A stretch of DNA of 64,000 nt from Williamsia sp. CHRR-6 (lineage in GTDB: Bacteria > Actinomycetota > Actinomycetes > Mycobacteriales > Mycobacteriaceae): the NCBI RefSeq assembly GCF_018474015.1, contig NZ_JAHCSG010000008.1:30309-94308 (forward strand), in the 5' to 3' direction. Of the stretch, positions 1 to 9,865 are shown one piece after another. Position 1 is the first letter of the stretch. Every line of letters begins with the position of its first letter. The notes below the pieces were generated by a model. It did not search any database and was not told where the DNA came from. It worked only from the letters and a program-made list of their open reading frames with translations. A program made the translations under genes and the position numbers.

Positions 1-138
1 CTGGTGGAGGTGCTTGTCCTCGGTCGACTTCGGCTTCGGCGCGGATGTCTGCGGCGACGCGAGGTCTGCTGCGGTGGCCTCGGGCCCCGGGACGACGTCG
101 GATTCTGCGGCCCCCCGAGGGGCAGATGAGTCAGCCAT
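1..138 (-). CDS. N-terminus of a gene leaving the window (possible amino-acid permease)
   Basis: Forty-six codons are readable from an ATG at 138, running off the left edge. The visible protein is Ala/Pro/Ser-rich and hydrophilic (starts MADSSAPRG) and ends at STEDKHLHQ. Amino-acid permeases of the APC family often have a disordered N-terminus followed by a short H-L-(H/R)-(K/Q)-G-L segment just before the first membrane helix, and the last visible residues resemble that. No membrane segment is visible, so this identity is a guess. Confidence 0.4.
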   Translation of the reverse strand, partial: MADSSAPRGAAESDVVPGPEATAADLASPQTSAPKPKSTEDKHLHQ

Positions 139-280
139 GGCGCATCGGAGATTACCCCGCTGACCTGGAAATCGCCCCTTCGCACAGGTCGGCGGGGCCA
201 GGAAACCGAGTGCTCGTTCGGGAGCGCCGAGGACGGCACGGACCGTTCGTCGTGCAACCCACCACCGTCAGGTCCTCGAA

Positions 281-298
281 CCGGCCGGGCCCGGCCGG
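281..298. terminator. G+C palindrome downstream of the quinone oxidoreductase gene
   Basis: CCGGCCGGGCCCGGCCGG is a perfect 18-base palindrome 23 bases past the stop of the leftward oxidoreductase gene. It could end transcription of that gene, but it has no loop and no U-run, so the role is uncertain. Confidence 0.3.
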
Positions 299-320
299 CC
301 CCGCCGCTTCACAGATTCGC

Positions 321-1178
321 TCAGCCGAGCGCGGTGCGGACCACCTCCGCGAACGGCACCAGATCGTTGCCGATGAGGTCGGTGAGGTCGGTGGAGGTGC
401 TGTCGAGTTCACCGCGCGACACCCCGTGGTCGGCGTCGGCGAGGACCTCGGCCACCGGTTGCGGGACCCCGACGGCGACGAGGTTGGCGGCGTAGTCGGC
501 CTCCGAGACGTCCTGATATCGCACCGGCGAACCGGAGACCTCGGCGACGACGGCCGCGATGTCGGGGTAGGTGAGGTGTTGTGGCCCAGCCAGCTCGTAG
601 GCGCGCGGGGTGCCATCGATCAGCGCGGCCACCGCGGCGCGGGCGTAGTCGGCTCGTGCGGCCGGGGCCACCCGACCACCCGCACCGGTGCCGTAGAAGA
701 CCCCGCCGGCCACGGTGTGTGCAAGTCCGCCGGTGTAGTTCTCCGAGTACCACCCGTTGCGCAGCAGGATCACCGTCAGTCCACTGCTCGCGAGCAGCTT
801 CTCGGTGGCCTGGTGTTCGGCGGCGATCTGCAGGGTGCTGGTCTCGGCGTTGAGGATCGAGGTGTAAGCGAGGATTCCCACCCCGGCGGCGACCGCAGCC
901 TCGATCACGTTGGTGTGCTGGGCAACTCGTTTGCCGATCTCCGACCCGGAGACGAGCAGCAATCGGTCCACCCCGGTCAAGGCGGTGGTCAGGGTGGCGG
1001 GATCGTCGTAGTCGGCTACGCGCACGGTGACCCCGGAGTCGGCCAGAGGCTGTGCTTTCGCGGCGTCGCGGACCACGGCGATCACCTCCGATGGCGTGAC
1101 CCCGTCGGAGGCCAACAGTGCCTCGACGGCCAGTCGGCCGAGGGAACCGGTGGCGCCGGTGACTGCGTAGGTGGTCAT
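321..1178 (-). CDS. NAD(P)H-dependent quinone oxidoreductase, NmrA/QorB-like SDR
   Basis: A 285-residue atypical short-chain dehydrogenase. The N-terminal TGATGSLGRL motif (residues 8-17) is the NmrA/QorB-type dinucleotide-binding loop, and the length fits QorB (about 285). Members reduce quinones or sense NADP(H) and lack the classical YxxxK catalytic pair. It is divergent from an HxlR-type regulator with 110 bases between the starts. That arrangement matches qor2/qorR of Corynebacterium glutamicum, where the regulator represses the reductase until oxidised by quinones or diamide. The function is inferred from family and context. Confidence 0.8.
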   Translation of the reverse strand: MTTYAVTGATGSLGRLAVEALLASDGVTPSEVIAVVRDAAKAQPLADSGVTVRVADYDDPATLTTALTGVDRLLLVSGSEIGKRVAQHTNVIEAAVAAGVGILAYTSILNAETSTLQIAAEHQATEKLLASSGLTVILLRNGWYSENYTGGLAHTVAGGVFYGTGAGGRVAPAARADYARAAVAALIDGTPRAYELAGPQHLTYPDIAAVVAEVSGSPVRYQDVSEADYAANLVAVGVPQPVAEVLADADHGVSRGELDSTSTDLTDLIGNDLVPFAEVVRTALG

Positions 1179-1219
1179 GAGAATTGCCTTTCGTCGCGGG
1201 GTTGCTTACTCAAGGTGTA

Positions 1220-1241
1220 GCACTTACAAAAGTACTAGTGC
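1220..1241. promoter_or_regulatory. Inverted repeat, probable HxlR/QorR-type operator
   Basis: GCACT at 1220-1224 and AGTGC at 1237-1241 form the arms of an imperfect palindrome with an AT-rich core containing AAAGTACT. It lies between the divergent oxidoreductase and HxlR-type genes, where a regulator of both would bind. HxlR (DUF24) operators usually carry AGTAC/GTACT-like half-sites. Confidence 0.5.
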
Positions 1242-1288
1242 AAACACCGAGTCATGTGCATCGCAATGAGTGCGTTACGCTGGCGGGT

Positions 1289-1681
1289 ATGGATCAGCAG
1301 GTCGACGACTTCGAACCGGACGTGTTCTCGCGCCGGTGCGACTCGCGCGACGTGCTGTTCGGGCTCACCAGTCGTTGGGGCATGTTGACCATCGGTGCGT
1401 TGATGGAAGACGACTTCCGGTTCAACGCGCTGCGTCGACGCGTCGACGGGGTGAGCGAACGCATGCTGTCGCAGACGCTGCAGGCCCTTGAGCGCGACGG
1501 CTTCGTCACCCGCACGGTGGTGCAGGCCATCCCGCCGATCGTCGAGTACTCCCTCACCGAACTCGGACGTCGGATCGGTGCGGTTGTGCTCGACCTGATC
1601 GAGACGGTGCAGACCTCGCTGCCGCAGGTGCTCGACGCTCGGGCCGCCCACGAGTCGAACACCGCCGACCCCGACCGCTGA
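1289..1681 (+). CDS. HxlR (DUF24) family redox-sensing regulator, QorR-like
   Basis: A 130-residue winged helix-turn-helix repressor read from the ATG at 1289; earlier in-frame starts would run into the divergent promoter. The core GVSERMLSQTLQALERDG is the typical HxlR recognition region. It has a single cysteine at residue 17 (RRCDSRDVLF), the position of the redox-active Cys17 of C. glutamicum QorR. It probably represses itself and the divergent quinone oxidoreductase through the palindrome at 1220-1241 and releases on cysteine oxidation. Family assignment is firm; the sensing mechanism is inferred. Confidence 0.85.
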   Translation: MDQQVDDFEPDVFSRRCDSRDVLFGLTSRWGMLTIGALMEDDFRFNALRRRVDGVSERMLSQTLQALERDGFVTRTVVQAIPPIVEYSLTELGRRIGAVVLDLIETVQTSLPQVLDARAAHESNTADPDR

Positions 1682-1697
1682 GTCTGCCGACCAGCCG

Positions 1698-1714
1698 GTT
1701 CGCTCACGGCGTAG
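1698..1714 (+). promoter_or_regulatory. ClgR-like activator box upstream of clpC
   Basis: GTTCGC-N5-GCG is seen at 1698-1711 (GTTCGCTCACGGCG), followed by TAG. This fits the actinobacterial ClgR consensus (GTTCGC-5N-GCG; also CGCYNANRGCG followed by WWS). ClgR activates clpP and clpC in Streptomyces, Corynebacterium and Mycobacterium. The site is about 200 bases before the clpC start in an otherwise gene-free 231-base stretch. Confidence 0.55.
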
Positions 1715-1912
1715 CGCGGGCGGAACAGTCGCACGACCTGCACCGTTGACATCTGCAACAGCGATCCCCGTCGCTGCTGATGACTGCGAGTGGATCCATC
1801 CTGGGTAACACCGACCACCGCCCACTACAGTGAACGCAAGGCTTTGAAGTGGGTGCGGAGCCTGCGGAGCACCTCGACCGCAGCCCTCGCACCCCACAGG
1901 TAAGGGAGAACA

Positions 1913-4439
<2,527 letters not shown>

Positions 4440-4450
<11 letters not shown>

Positions 4451-5420
4451 CGAGCACGACCTTGCCCTGCAGGCGGCCGCCGCGGAGTCTCACGATTCCG
4501 TCGGCGGCCGCGTGCATGGGGAGCACGGTGTCGATGGCCGGCATCAGGTGTCCGTCCGCCATCAGCCCCACCAGTGTGGAGATGCCCTCGGTCGATTCGG
4601 TGCTGAACAGTCCGCGCACCCGCTGACCCGCCAGCCGGGCTGCGGGACGGGACAGTTGTTCGCGGCCGAAGCCACCCAGCAGTCGTCCGCCACCTTCGCC
4701 GCCCACCACGACGATGGTTCCTCGTGGGGACAACACTTTTCGGAGTCGGCCGACGGGTCGTCGGCCGGCGGTGTCGATGATGACATCCCATCGGCGACCC
4801 GTGGCGACGAGGTCGGTCGCGGTGTAGTCGATGCAGTCGGCGGCCCCGAGATTTGTCATCAGATCGGCGGCCGCGCCCCGACAGACCGCCGTCACCGTGG
4901 CACCGCGGTGTGCCGCCACCTGTAGCGCGATATGGCCCACGCCGCCTGCCGCCCCGATCACCGCAACGGTGATGCCCGTAGCATCGGGGCCGTCGAGCCC
5001 GGCCGAGGCCAACGCAGCCAACGCGGTGCAGCCCGACACCGGCAGACACGACGCCTCTCGCTCGTCGACGGTGTCGGGCAGCGCGACGAGGCGGTTGGCG
5101 GGCACCGCGAGGGTGTCGGCGAACGCGCCGCGAACCGTACCCACAACCCGGTCACCGACGGCGAACCTGTCGACGCCCGTGCCGACCGCGCGGATCACTC
5201 CGGCGAAGTCGTTGCCGAGCCGGTGGGATCGGGGTCGACGCAGTCCGAAGGCCAGGCGGCTCAACAGTGGTAACCCGGTGAGGATGTGCCAGATGTCCTG
5301 GCCGATGGAGGCTGCGGACACATCCACCAGCACCTCGCCGGCGGCTGCGGTCGGGGTGTCGATCTCGGCCACCTGGATCGCCGAATGGTCGCCGTATCGG
5401 TCTCGCACAATTGCTTTCAT
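4440..5420 (-). CDS. Zinc-type alcohol dehydrogenase-like oxidoreductase (MDR, quinone reductase group)
   Basis: A 326-residue medium-chain dehydrogenase/reductase. The N-terminal GroES-like domain carries [11 protein letters not shown] and VGDRVVG; the Rossmann domain has [17 protein letters not shown] near 165-180, the AxGGVG NADPH loop of zeta-crystallin-like members. Structural zinc cysteines are absent, as in zinc-independent quinone or enal reductases. It probably reduces quinones or alpha,beta-unsaturated carbonyls with NADPH; the substrate cannot be told. Convergent with clpC and divergent from the DsbA-like gene. Confidence 0.8.
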
Positions 5421-5509
5421 GTGGTGACCGTATGACCGGTCGGCTCATCACCACATCGGGGAACACCCTGATGTTTGTCTTCCATCGGTTGGTCTGGTGT
5501 GCTCCTGAC

Positions 5510-6142
5510 ATGCCCGCGCAGATCGAGATCTTCTCCGACATCGCCTGTCCCTGGTGCTACATCGGTCGGGCCCGCTTCGCGCGTGCTTTGGCGCGGCTGG
5601 ATCGCCAGGACGAGATCACGGTGATCCCGCGGGCCTACCAGCTGTCCCCGGACGCACCGGTGGGTGCGGGCCGATCGCAGATCGACGCGTTGGTGGCCTT
5701 GCGCGGCATCACCGCCGACCAAGCACGCGGGATGTTCGCTTCGGTGGCCGAAGCGGCGGCCGCAGCGGGACTTCCCATCGATCTCGAGACCACCATCTCC
5801 GCCAACACCTTTGACGCGCATCGACTTGTCGCCATGGCCGGAGATCGGCAGGATGAGCTGTTGAACAACCTGTTTCGCGCGCATTTCGTCGACGGTCGAA
5901 TGATTGATGATCGAGATGTGTTGACCGACATCGCCGTTGAGTCGGGTTTGGGCGGCGACATGCGTGCGCGGCTGGACAGTGACGAGGGCGCCGATGCGGT
6001 GCGGGATGATCTCGCGTTGGCCGGGGCGATGGGGGTGACCGGCGTGCCGTTCTTCGTCGCCAACCGCGAGGCCGCCGTCTCCGGGGCTCAGCCCGAGGAC
6101 GTGTTCGCGCAGTTGTTGCACTTTGCTCTCGGTGACCGGTGA
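5510..6142 (+). CDS. DsbA family (FrnE-like) thiol oxidoreductase, copy 1
   Basis: A 210-residue cytoplasmic DsbA-type protein starting MPAQIEIFSDIACPWCY; the ATG at 5510 aligns with the start of its paralogue. The active site CPWC lies at residues 14-17 in the first thioredoxin strand-helix unit, and the cis-Pro segment VTGVPFFV is at about 178-185. No signal peptide, so it is likely FrnE/2-hydroxychromene isomerase-like rather than an exported oxidase. About four in five residues match the copy at 8160-8801. The stop lies in a short tandem repeat (GGTGACC three times, 6131-6151). Confidence 0.85.
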   Translation: MPAQIEIFSDIACPWCYIGRARFARALARLDRQDEITVIPRAYQLSPDAPVGAGRSQIDALVALRGITADQARGMFASVAEAAAAAGLPIDLETTISANTFDAHRLVAMAGDRQDELLNNLFRAHFVDGRMIDDRDVLTDIAVESGLGGDMRARLDSDEGADAVRDDLALAGAMGVTGVPFFVANREAAVSGAQPEDVFAQLLHFALGDR

Positions 6143-6543
6143 CCGGTGACCGCCGAACGTTGATACCGGTCCCGAGCTGATCGGCCCGATGGTGTCCACA
6201 CTGCGCCGCTGCCCGTGACGCGTCACGCCTTGGGGTGTGTGTCTCGTGTGGCCAGGCCGGGAACCCCTCGGCCTCGGCCGCACAGTTCACGGGCACGATC
6301 GTCGTCGCAGAGCAGCAGGTAGGTGTTCGCGCAGTGTCCGGTTCGGGACCGAGTCAAGCCTGGAATCCGTTGTGGGGCAATCTGGTCCGAGACGCCACGT
6401 CGGAGGCGAAGCCGTCGTGGAGCAAGTGCCGCATCTCGGACAGAGACTAGATGTGGAGACTTGCTAACTGTTAGCCTCTGGACGCCTGACGCCGGTCCAT
6501 CGGGGATCCGGCGGAGGTCGAGACCGAACGAGGGACATAGCCG
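6143..6543. other. Gene-poor interval between the DsbA-like and secreted-protein genes
   Basis: About 400 bases without a convincing gene. Short open frames exist on both strands, but none has a good ribosome site, signal or recognisable motif. The last 60 bases hold the leader of the next gene. This is the left boundary of the rearranged region that continues to about 11.4 kb. Confidence 0.4.
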
Positions 6544-6906
6544 ATGAACCGAATTATCAAGACCGCGGCCGCTGCGACCGCTGCCGCGCTGGGCGGCATC
6601 GCCATGACCGTCGGCGCCGCCGGCCCCGCCGCTGCCGAACTCCAACCCTGGCAGACGACGATCAAGATCGACTCGCCGGTTGCCTTCGAAAGCGTCTACA
6701 TCGCAGGCTGGGGCGACAACGGGCCGTTCACCACCTGCCTGGAGAACTTCCGGCGTGCTCCGGGTCTGCGCGACACCGGGGTCGTCACCGATCGCAACCG
6801 GGTGGCCTCGGCGGCTGCCTTCGCCTCACCCAACTGCACCGTGAACATCATCTTCCGCTCGGTGCGCCTGGATCCCGCCGGCGACGCCGTCTTCCGGCTC
6901 TTCTGA
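6544..6906 (+). CDS. Small secreted protein of unknown function
   Basis: A 120-residue protein with a clear Sec signal peptide: Arg/Lys at the start, an Ala-rich core to about residue 26 and a likely cleavage after PAAA (27-31). The mature part is about 90 residues with two cysteines (in TTCLENF and SPNCTVN) that could form one disulfide. I do not recognise the family; small actinobacterial secreted beta-proteins look like this. It stands alone between a DsbA-like gene and a truncated acyl-CoA dehydrogenase copy. Confidence 0.75.
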   Translation: MNRIIKTAAAATAAALGGIAMTVGAAGPAAAELQPWQTTIKIDSPVAFESVYIAGWGDNGPFTTCLENFRRAPGLRDTGVVTDRNRVASAAAFASPNCTVNIIFRSVRLDPAGDAVFRLF

Positions 6907-7015
6907 CCGACCTGCGGGCGGCCCGGGGGACGTGATCGCTCACCTCTCCCGGGCCGTGTGCGGTGGAGGTCGAGGGCGTGACCTCGGGTGCCATCACGTC
7001 CATCGGCGACGTCGA

Positions 7016-7765
7016 CTACAGCCAGGCGGGCTCGGTGTCGAGGGTGGTGCGATCCAACGACTGCAGCAGGTCGAACTGCGGCCCGGTCTTGGGCAACTCG
7101 AACCGGTAGAAGTAGCGCGCGGCAGCGCGTTTGCCGTCGTAGAAGTCGCCCTGCTTCACACCGACCGCCAACAACTGCTCCAACCAGATCCAAGCCACCA
7201 CAACGTGACCGGCTGCCTCGAGGTACACCGTGGAGTTCGCCAGCGACACCTTCACATCCCCGGCCGACCACACCGCGAGGGTGACCGTGGCCAGTCGCTC
7301 GGTGGCTGCGCGCAGCTGCGCCGCGAACTCGCCTGCCTCGCCGCCGGCGGCTTCGGCCCGATCGATGGTCGCCGTGATGGTGGAGATCAGCAGTTTCAGG
7401 CCGGCGCCGCCGTTCATCACCACCTTGCGGCCCAGCAGATCCAGGCCGTGAATACCATGTGCCCCTTCGTGAATGGGGTTGAGACGGTTGTCGCGGTAGA
7501 ACTGCTCGACGTCGAATTCCTTGGTGTAGCCATAGCCGCCGTGCACCTGGATGGCCAGGCTGTTGGCCTCCAGACACCACTGCGACGGCCAGCTCTTGAC
7601 GATGGGGGTGAGCACCTCGAGCAGCAGATGTGCGTTGTCGCGTGCCGCACCGGTGGTGGTCTGCTCCTCGTCGAGCAGGGTGGACGCGTACAGGCCCAAC
7701 CCCAGAGCGCCTTCCACGTAGGCTTTCTGCGCCAACAACATTCGCCGAACATCGGCGTGTTCGAT
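7016..7765 (-). pseudogene. 3' fragment of an acyl-CoA dehydrogenase gene
   Basis: The last 249 codons of an acyl-CoA dehydrogenase, from the adenine-binding core (LLAQKAYVEGALGL) to TEPAWL, with no start of its own. It is a near-perfect copy of the 3' part of the intact gene at 11452-13239: only three differences, all silent, within the last 100 codon-side bases (7091, 7096, 7115), plus a different stop codon (TAG here, TAA there). It lacks the whole N-terminal substrate and FAD region, so it cannot be functional. Its upstream end falls inside a YCII gene. Confidence 0.9.
7017..7765. repeat. 749-bp direct repeat, left copy
   Basis: Matches 11453-12201 in the same orientation (offset 4436) with three substitutions that I can see; 650 bases from 7116 to 7765 are identical. 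Homology starts at the stop codon of the dehydrogenase and ends abruptly at 7765 inside a different gene. Confidence 0.95.
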
Positions 7766-8019
7766 TGCAGGATCCAGAACCCGTTGAACAGCTCATGGGT
7801 CTCGCCGTACGGCCCGTCGGTGACCAGCGGCTCCTCGTCGGTGAACTCCACAACGAAACCCTCACTCGCGTCGGTCGGACCTTCGGCTTCGAGCAGCACA
7901 CCGGCGTTGACCAGCGATTCGTTGTACTTGCCCATCGCCGTGATGATCTCGTCGAAGTCCACCTCGGCTCCGGCCGCGTTCGCTTCGTCGGTGCTGCGGA
8001 TGATCAGCATGTACTTCAT
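7766..8019 (-). pseudogene. YCII-related protein, C-terminus replaced by duplicated DNA
   Basis: The first 84 or so residues (MKYMLIIRSTDEANAAG to FNGFWILQ) are a YCII/DGPF-domain protein: the typical TDGPYGETHELFNGF motif is present. Small YCII proteins are about 110-120 residues and often stand beside ECF sigma genes. At 7765 the frame enters the duplicated dehydrogenase segment out of frame and runs on to 7417 as nonsense residues. The last 30 or so native residues are missing, so it is probably inactive. Divergent from the second DsbA-like gene. Confidence 0.8.
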
Positions 8020-8159
8020 GGTGGATGGTCCTCACTTCTCGTGTATAGCTGTCGGGTGTTTGTGTCGAGCCCGCCATTCTGGTGGGCTCATCCGTACGTC
8101 GAACGGCGATCGCCGAAATCGACAACAGTCCCGAGAATTTTCTCGAAAGGTGTCCGACG

Positions 8160-8801
8160 ATGTCTGACCTGAGCGCACAGATCGAGATCTTCTCCGACAT
8201 CGCCTGCCCCTGGTGCTACATCGGGCGGGCCCGGTTTGCACGGGCGTTGGCGCGCCTGGATCGCCACGACGAGATCACGGTGATCCCGCGCGCCTATCAG
8301 CTGGCTCCGGACAGCCCCGTGGGTGCCGGTCGACCAGAGCTCGACGCATTGGTGGCCTCGCGCGGTATCAGCCCCGATCATGCGCGCGGCATGTTTGCCT
8401 CGGCGGCCGATGCCGCCGAGGCAGCGGGACTGCCGATCGACTTCGAGACCACCATCTCGGCCAACACCTTCGACGCGCACCGGTTGGTCGCCATGGCCGG
8501 CGAGCATCAGACACAGGTGCTGGACGGCCTCTTCCGCGCGCATTTCGTCGAGGGTCGGGTGGTTGACGATCGAGATGTGTTGGCCGACATAGCCGCCGAG
8601 TCGGGGATGACCGGCGACATCCGTGCGCGCCTGAACACCGACGAGGCCGCAGATGAGGTGCGCGCCGACCTCGCACTGGCAGGTGCGATGGGGGTGACCG
8701 GTGTGCCGTTCTTCGTCGCCAACCGACAGGCCGCGGTGTCGGGTGCGCAGCCGGAGGATGTGTTCGCGCAGCTGTTGCACTATGCGCTCGGTGATGGGTG
8801 A
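8160..8801 (+). CDS. DsbA family (FrnE-like) thiol oxidoreductase, copy 2
   Basis: A 213-residue paralogue of the gene at 5510-6142, with the same CPWC site (residues 17-20) and VTGVPFFV cis-Pro segment. It begins MSDLSAQIEIF and has an AAAGG ribosome site before the ATG at 8160. The substitution level suggests an old duplication, far older than the near-identical 749-bp repeat lying between the two copies. The partner substrate is unknown. Confidence 0.85.
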   Translation: MSDLSAQIEIFSDIACPWCYIGRARFARALARLDRHDEITVIPRAYQLAPDSPVGAGRPELDALVASRGISPDHARGMFASAADAAEAAGLPIDFETTISANTFDAHRLVAMAGEHQTQVLDGLFRAHFVEGRVVDDRDVLADIAAESGMTGDIRARLNTDEAADEVRADLALAGAMGVTGVPFFVANRQAAVSGAQPEDVFAQLLHYALGDG

Positions 8802-8807
8802 TGCGTC

Positions 8808-9090
8808 TCAGGGTGTGAGTACCGCGTGTAGCCATTTTTCGATATGGCTGTCGAAGGTGCGGTCGCCGGGCGGGTGTGGCGCAGTAGAACGGTGGGCGGC
8901 CCCGGTGGGGGTGGTGATGTCGATGGTGTGGCGGCCGGGGCCGGCGCGGACCGTGGTGTGCCAGCCGGGGTTTTGTTTGGCCCGGTTGTGTGCCAGGCAC
9001 AGTCCGTCACCGTTGTCGGCGGTGGTGGCTCCACCGTGCTGGTGGGGGTGGATGTGGTCGTATTCGGCGATCGGGGCGTCGCAGTGAGGG
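8808..9090 (-). pseudogene. C-terminal HNH nuclease piece of a DUF222/13E12-type protein
   Basis: Translating leftward from about 9090 gives the HNH end of a DUF222 protein: HCDAPIAEYDHIHPHQ and DNGDGLCLAHNRAKQ, then about 45 residues to a TGA at 8808-8810. Cys, paired His and Asn of the HNH fold are all there, but no start or N-terminal part precedes it. The matching N-terminal half lies at 10800-11325 on the same strand, about 1.7 kb upstream, so one gene appears to have been split with loss of its middle. Confidence 0.85.
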
Positions 9091-9253
9091 TTCCTGTGTG
9101 TTCGTCAAGTGCGGCATGTGTTCGAACACCTACTTCGGCCCGGGATCGGTGCGGGTCAGTGGGGCTTGAAATGCCCGGGAAGCATTAGCTCGCACCGTTT
9201 TGGTTGAGGGTGGTCCGCGCCTCGTACAGGTGCCAGGACTGCTACGAAGACGG

Positions 9254-9289
9254 AGAAGCGCCCACCCGGAGTTCGGGGTGGGCGCTTCT
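9254..9289 (-). terminator. Terminator hairpin of the Sdp-like cassette
   Basis: Fourteen-base perfect arms AGAAGCGCCCACCC (9254-9267) and GGGTGGGCGCTTCT (9276-9289) with an eight-base loop. It lies 18 bases past the stop of the leftward SdpI-like gene, the last gene of the cassette. The 160 bases to its left hold nothing I recognise. Confidence 0.8.
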
Positions 9290-9306
9290 TCGCCGAGGCG
9301 TTCGAG

Positions 9307-9657
9307 TTAGCGGACGGGGTGCGTGTTAGCGGTTCTCGCCGTCTTCATTGCTGCGATCTGGGCGGTGATGGTGGCGATCGTCAGCCCGACGAGAATGAGT
9401 CCCAGGCTGACGTAGCGCATATCGACCGACAGGTGCGTTGTTGCTGCGGCGGCGATACCGCCGAGCTGGGCGACGACTACGACCGCAAGGATTCCACATG
9501 CGGCACGGTGTGCTGACTTCCACGCCTTACCGCTCGATAGAGTTGCGGCCGTTCGAATCCCGACAGCGTTGTTGGGTTCGAGGTTGCCGCGAGCAGCTGA
9601 TAGACACGCCGCGAAAGCGACGATCGACAGCACCGTCATGATCAGTTGGACGCCCAT
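9307..9657 (-). CDS. SdpI/YhfL-family membrane protein, putative immunity protein
   Basis: A 116-residue protein with about three membrane helices. The segment NLEPNNAVGIRTAATL followed by SGKAWKSAHRAA (residues 25-53) is the SdpI/YhfL signature (N-x-x-x-G-I-R-T ... W-x-x-x-H). SdpI protects Bacillus subtilis from the SdpC cannibalism toxin. Here the gene follows an SdpB-like gene and a small basic peptide gene on the same strand, which is what makes immunity the likely role. Bacillus SdpI is larger (about 207 residues); short forms are common in actinobacteria. Confidence 0.75.
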   Translation of the reverse strand: MGVQLIMTVLSIVAFAACLSAARGNLEPNNAVGIRTAATLSSGKAWKSAHRAACGILAVVVVAQLGGIAAAATTHLSVDMRYVSLGLILVGLTIATITAQIAAMKTARTANTHPVR

Positions 9658-9679
9658 CTCGGCACTCTCCTGGTGTGGT

Positions 9680-9865
9680 TTAGGAGGACTTTCGGGTGAG
9701 TCGCAAGGCGCTCGCGATCCGCCCGAAGTTCAGGGTCCAGCCTACGCCGGTGACCTTCTTTTCAAGCAGTTTGCCGTTCGGGTTCCAGTAGGACTGGCGC
9801 ACCTTTTCCCCTGTGGGAGCGCTGAAGTCGTATGGAACGCCGCCCTTCTTTCCACTTTTGGCCAT
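9680..9865 (-). CDS. 61-residue basic peptide, candidate Sdp-like toxin precursor
   Basis: Starts at ATG 9865 behind GAAAGGACCAACTGATC, a good ribosome site, and overlaps the 3' end of the SdpB-like frame by about 100 bases. The product begins MAKSGKKGGVPYDF, is rich in Lys/Arg (about one residue in five) and Gly/Ser, has one central aromatic patch (QSYWNPNG) and a semi-hydrophobic C-terminal stretch (VGWTLNFGRIASALRL). No cysteine and no signal peptide. It resembles no family I know. Its place between SdpB-like and SdpI-like genes makes it the best candidate for the matured toxin or a cofactor; this is inference. Confidence 0.55.
   Translation of the reverse strand: MAKSGKKGGVPYDFSAPTGEKVRQSYWNPNGKLLEKKVTGVGWTLNFGRIASALRLTRKSS

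Noticed and set aside
5456..5486. GGGGAACACC ... CCATC as a possible sixth ECF site before the DsbA-like gene
   Set aside because: Lacks the ATC after GGAAC and the spacing is one base off.
6250..6450. Short plus-strand frame with two Cys (ending KCRISDRD)
   Set aside because: No start signal, family or conservation evidence; left as non-coding.
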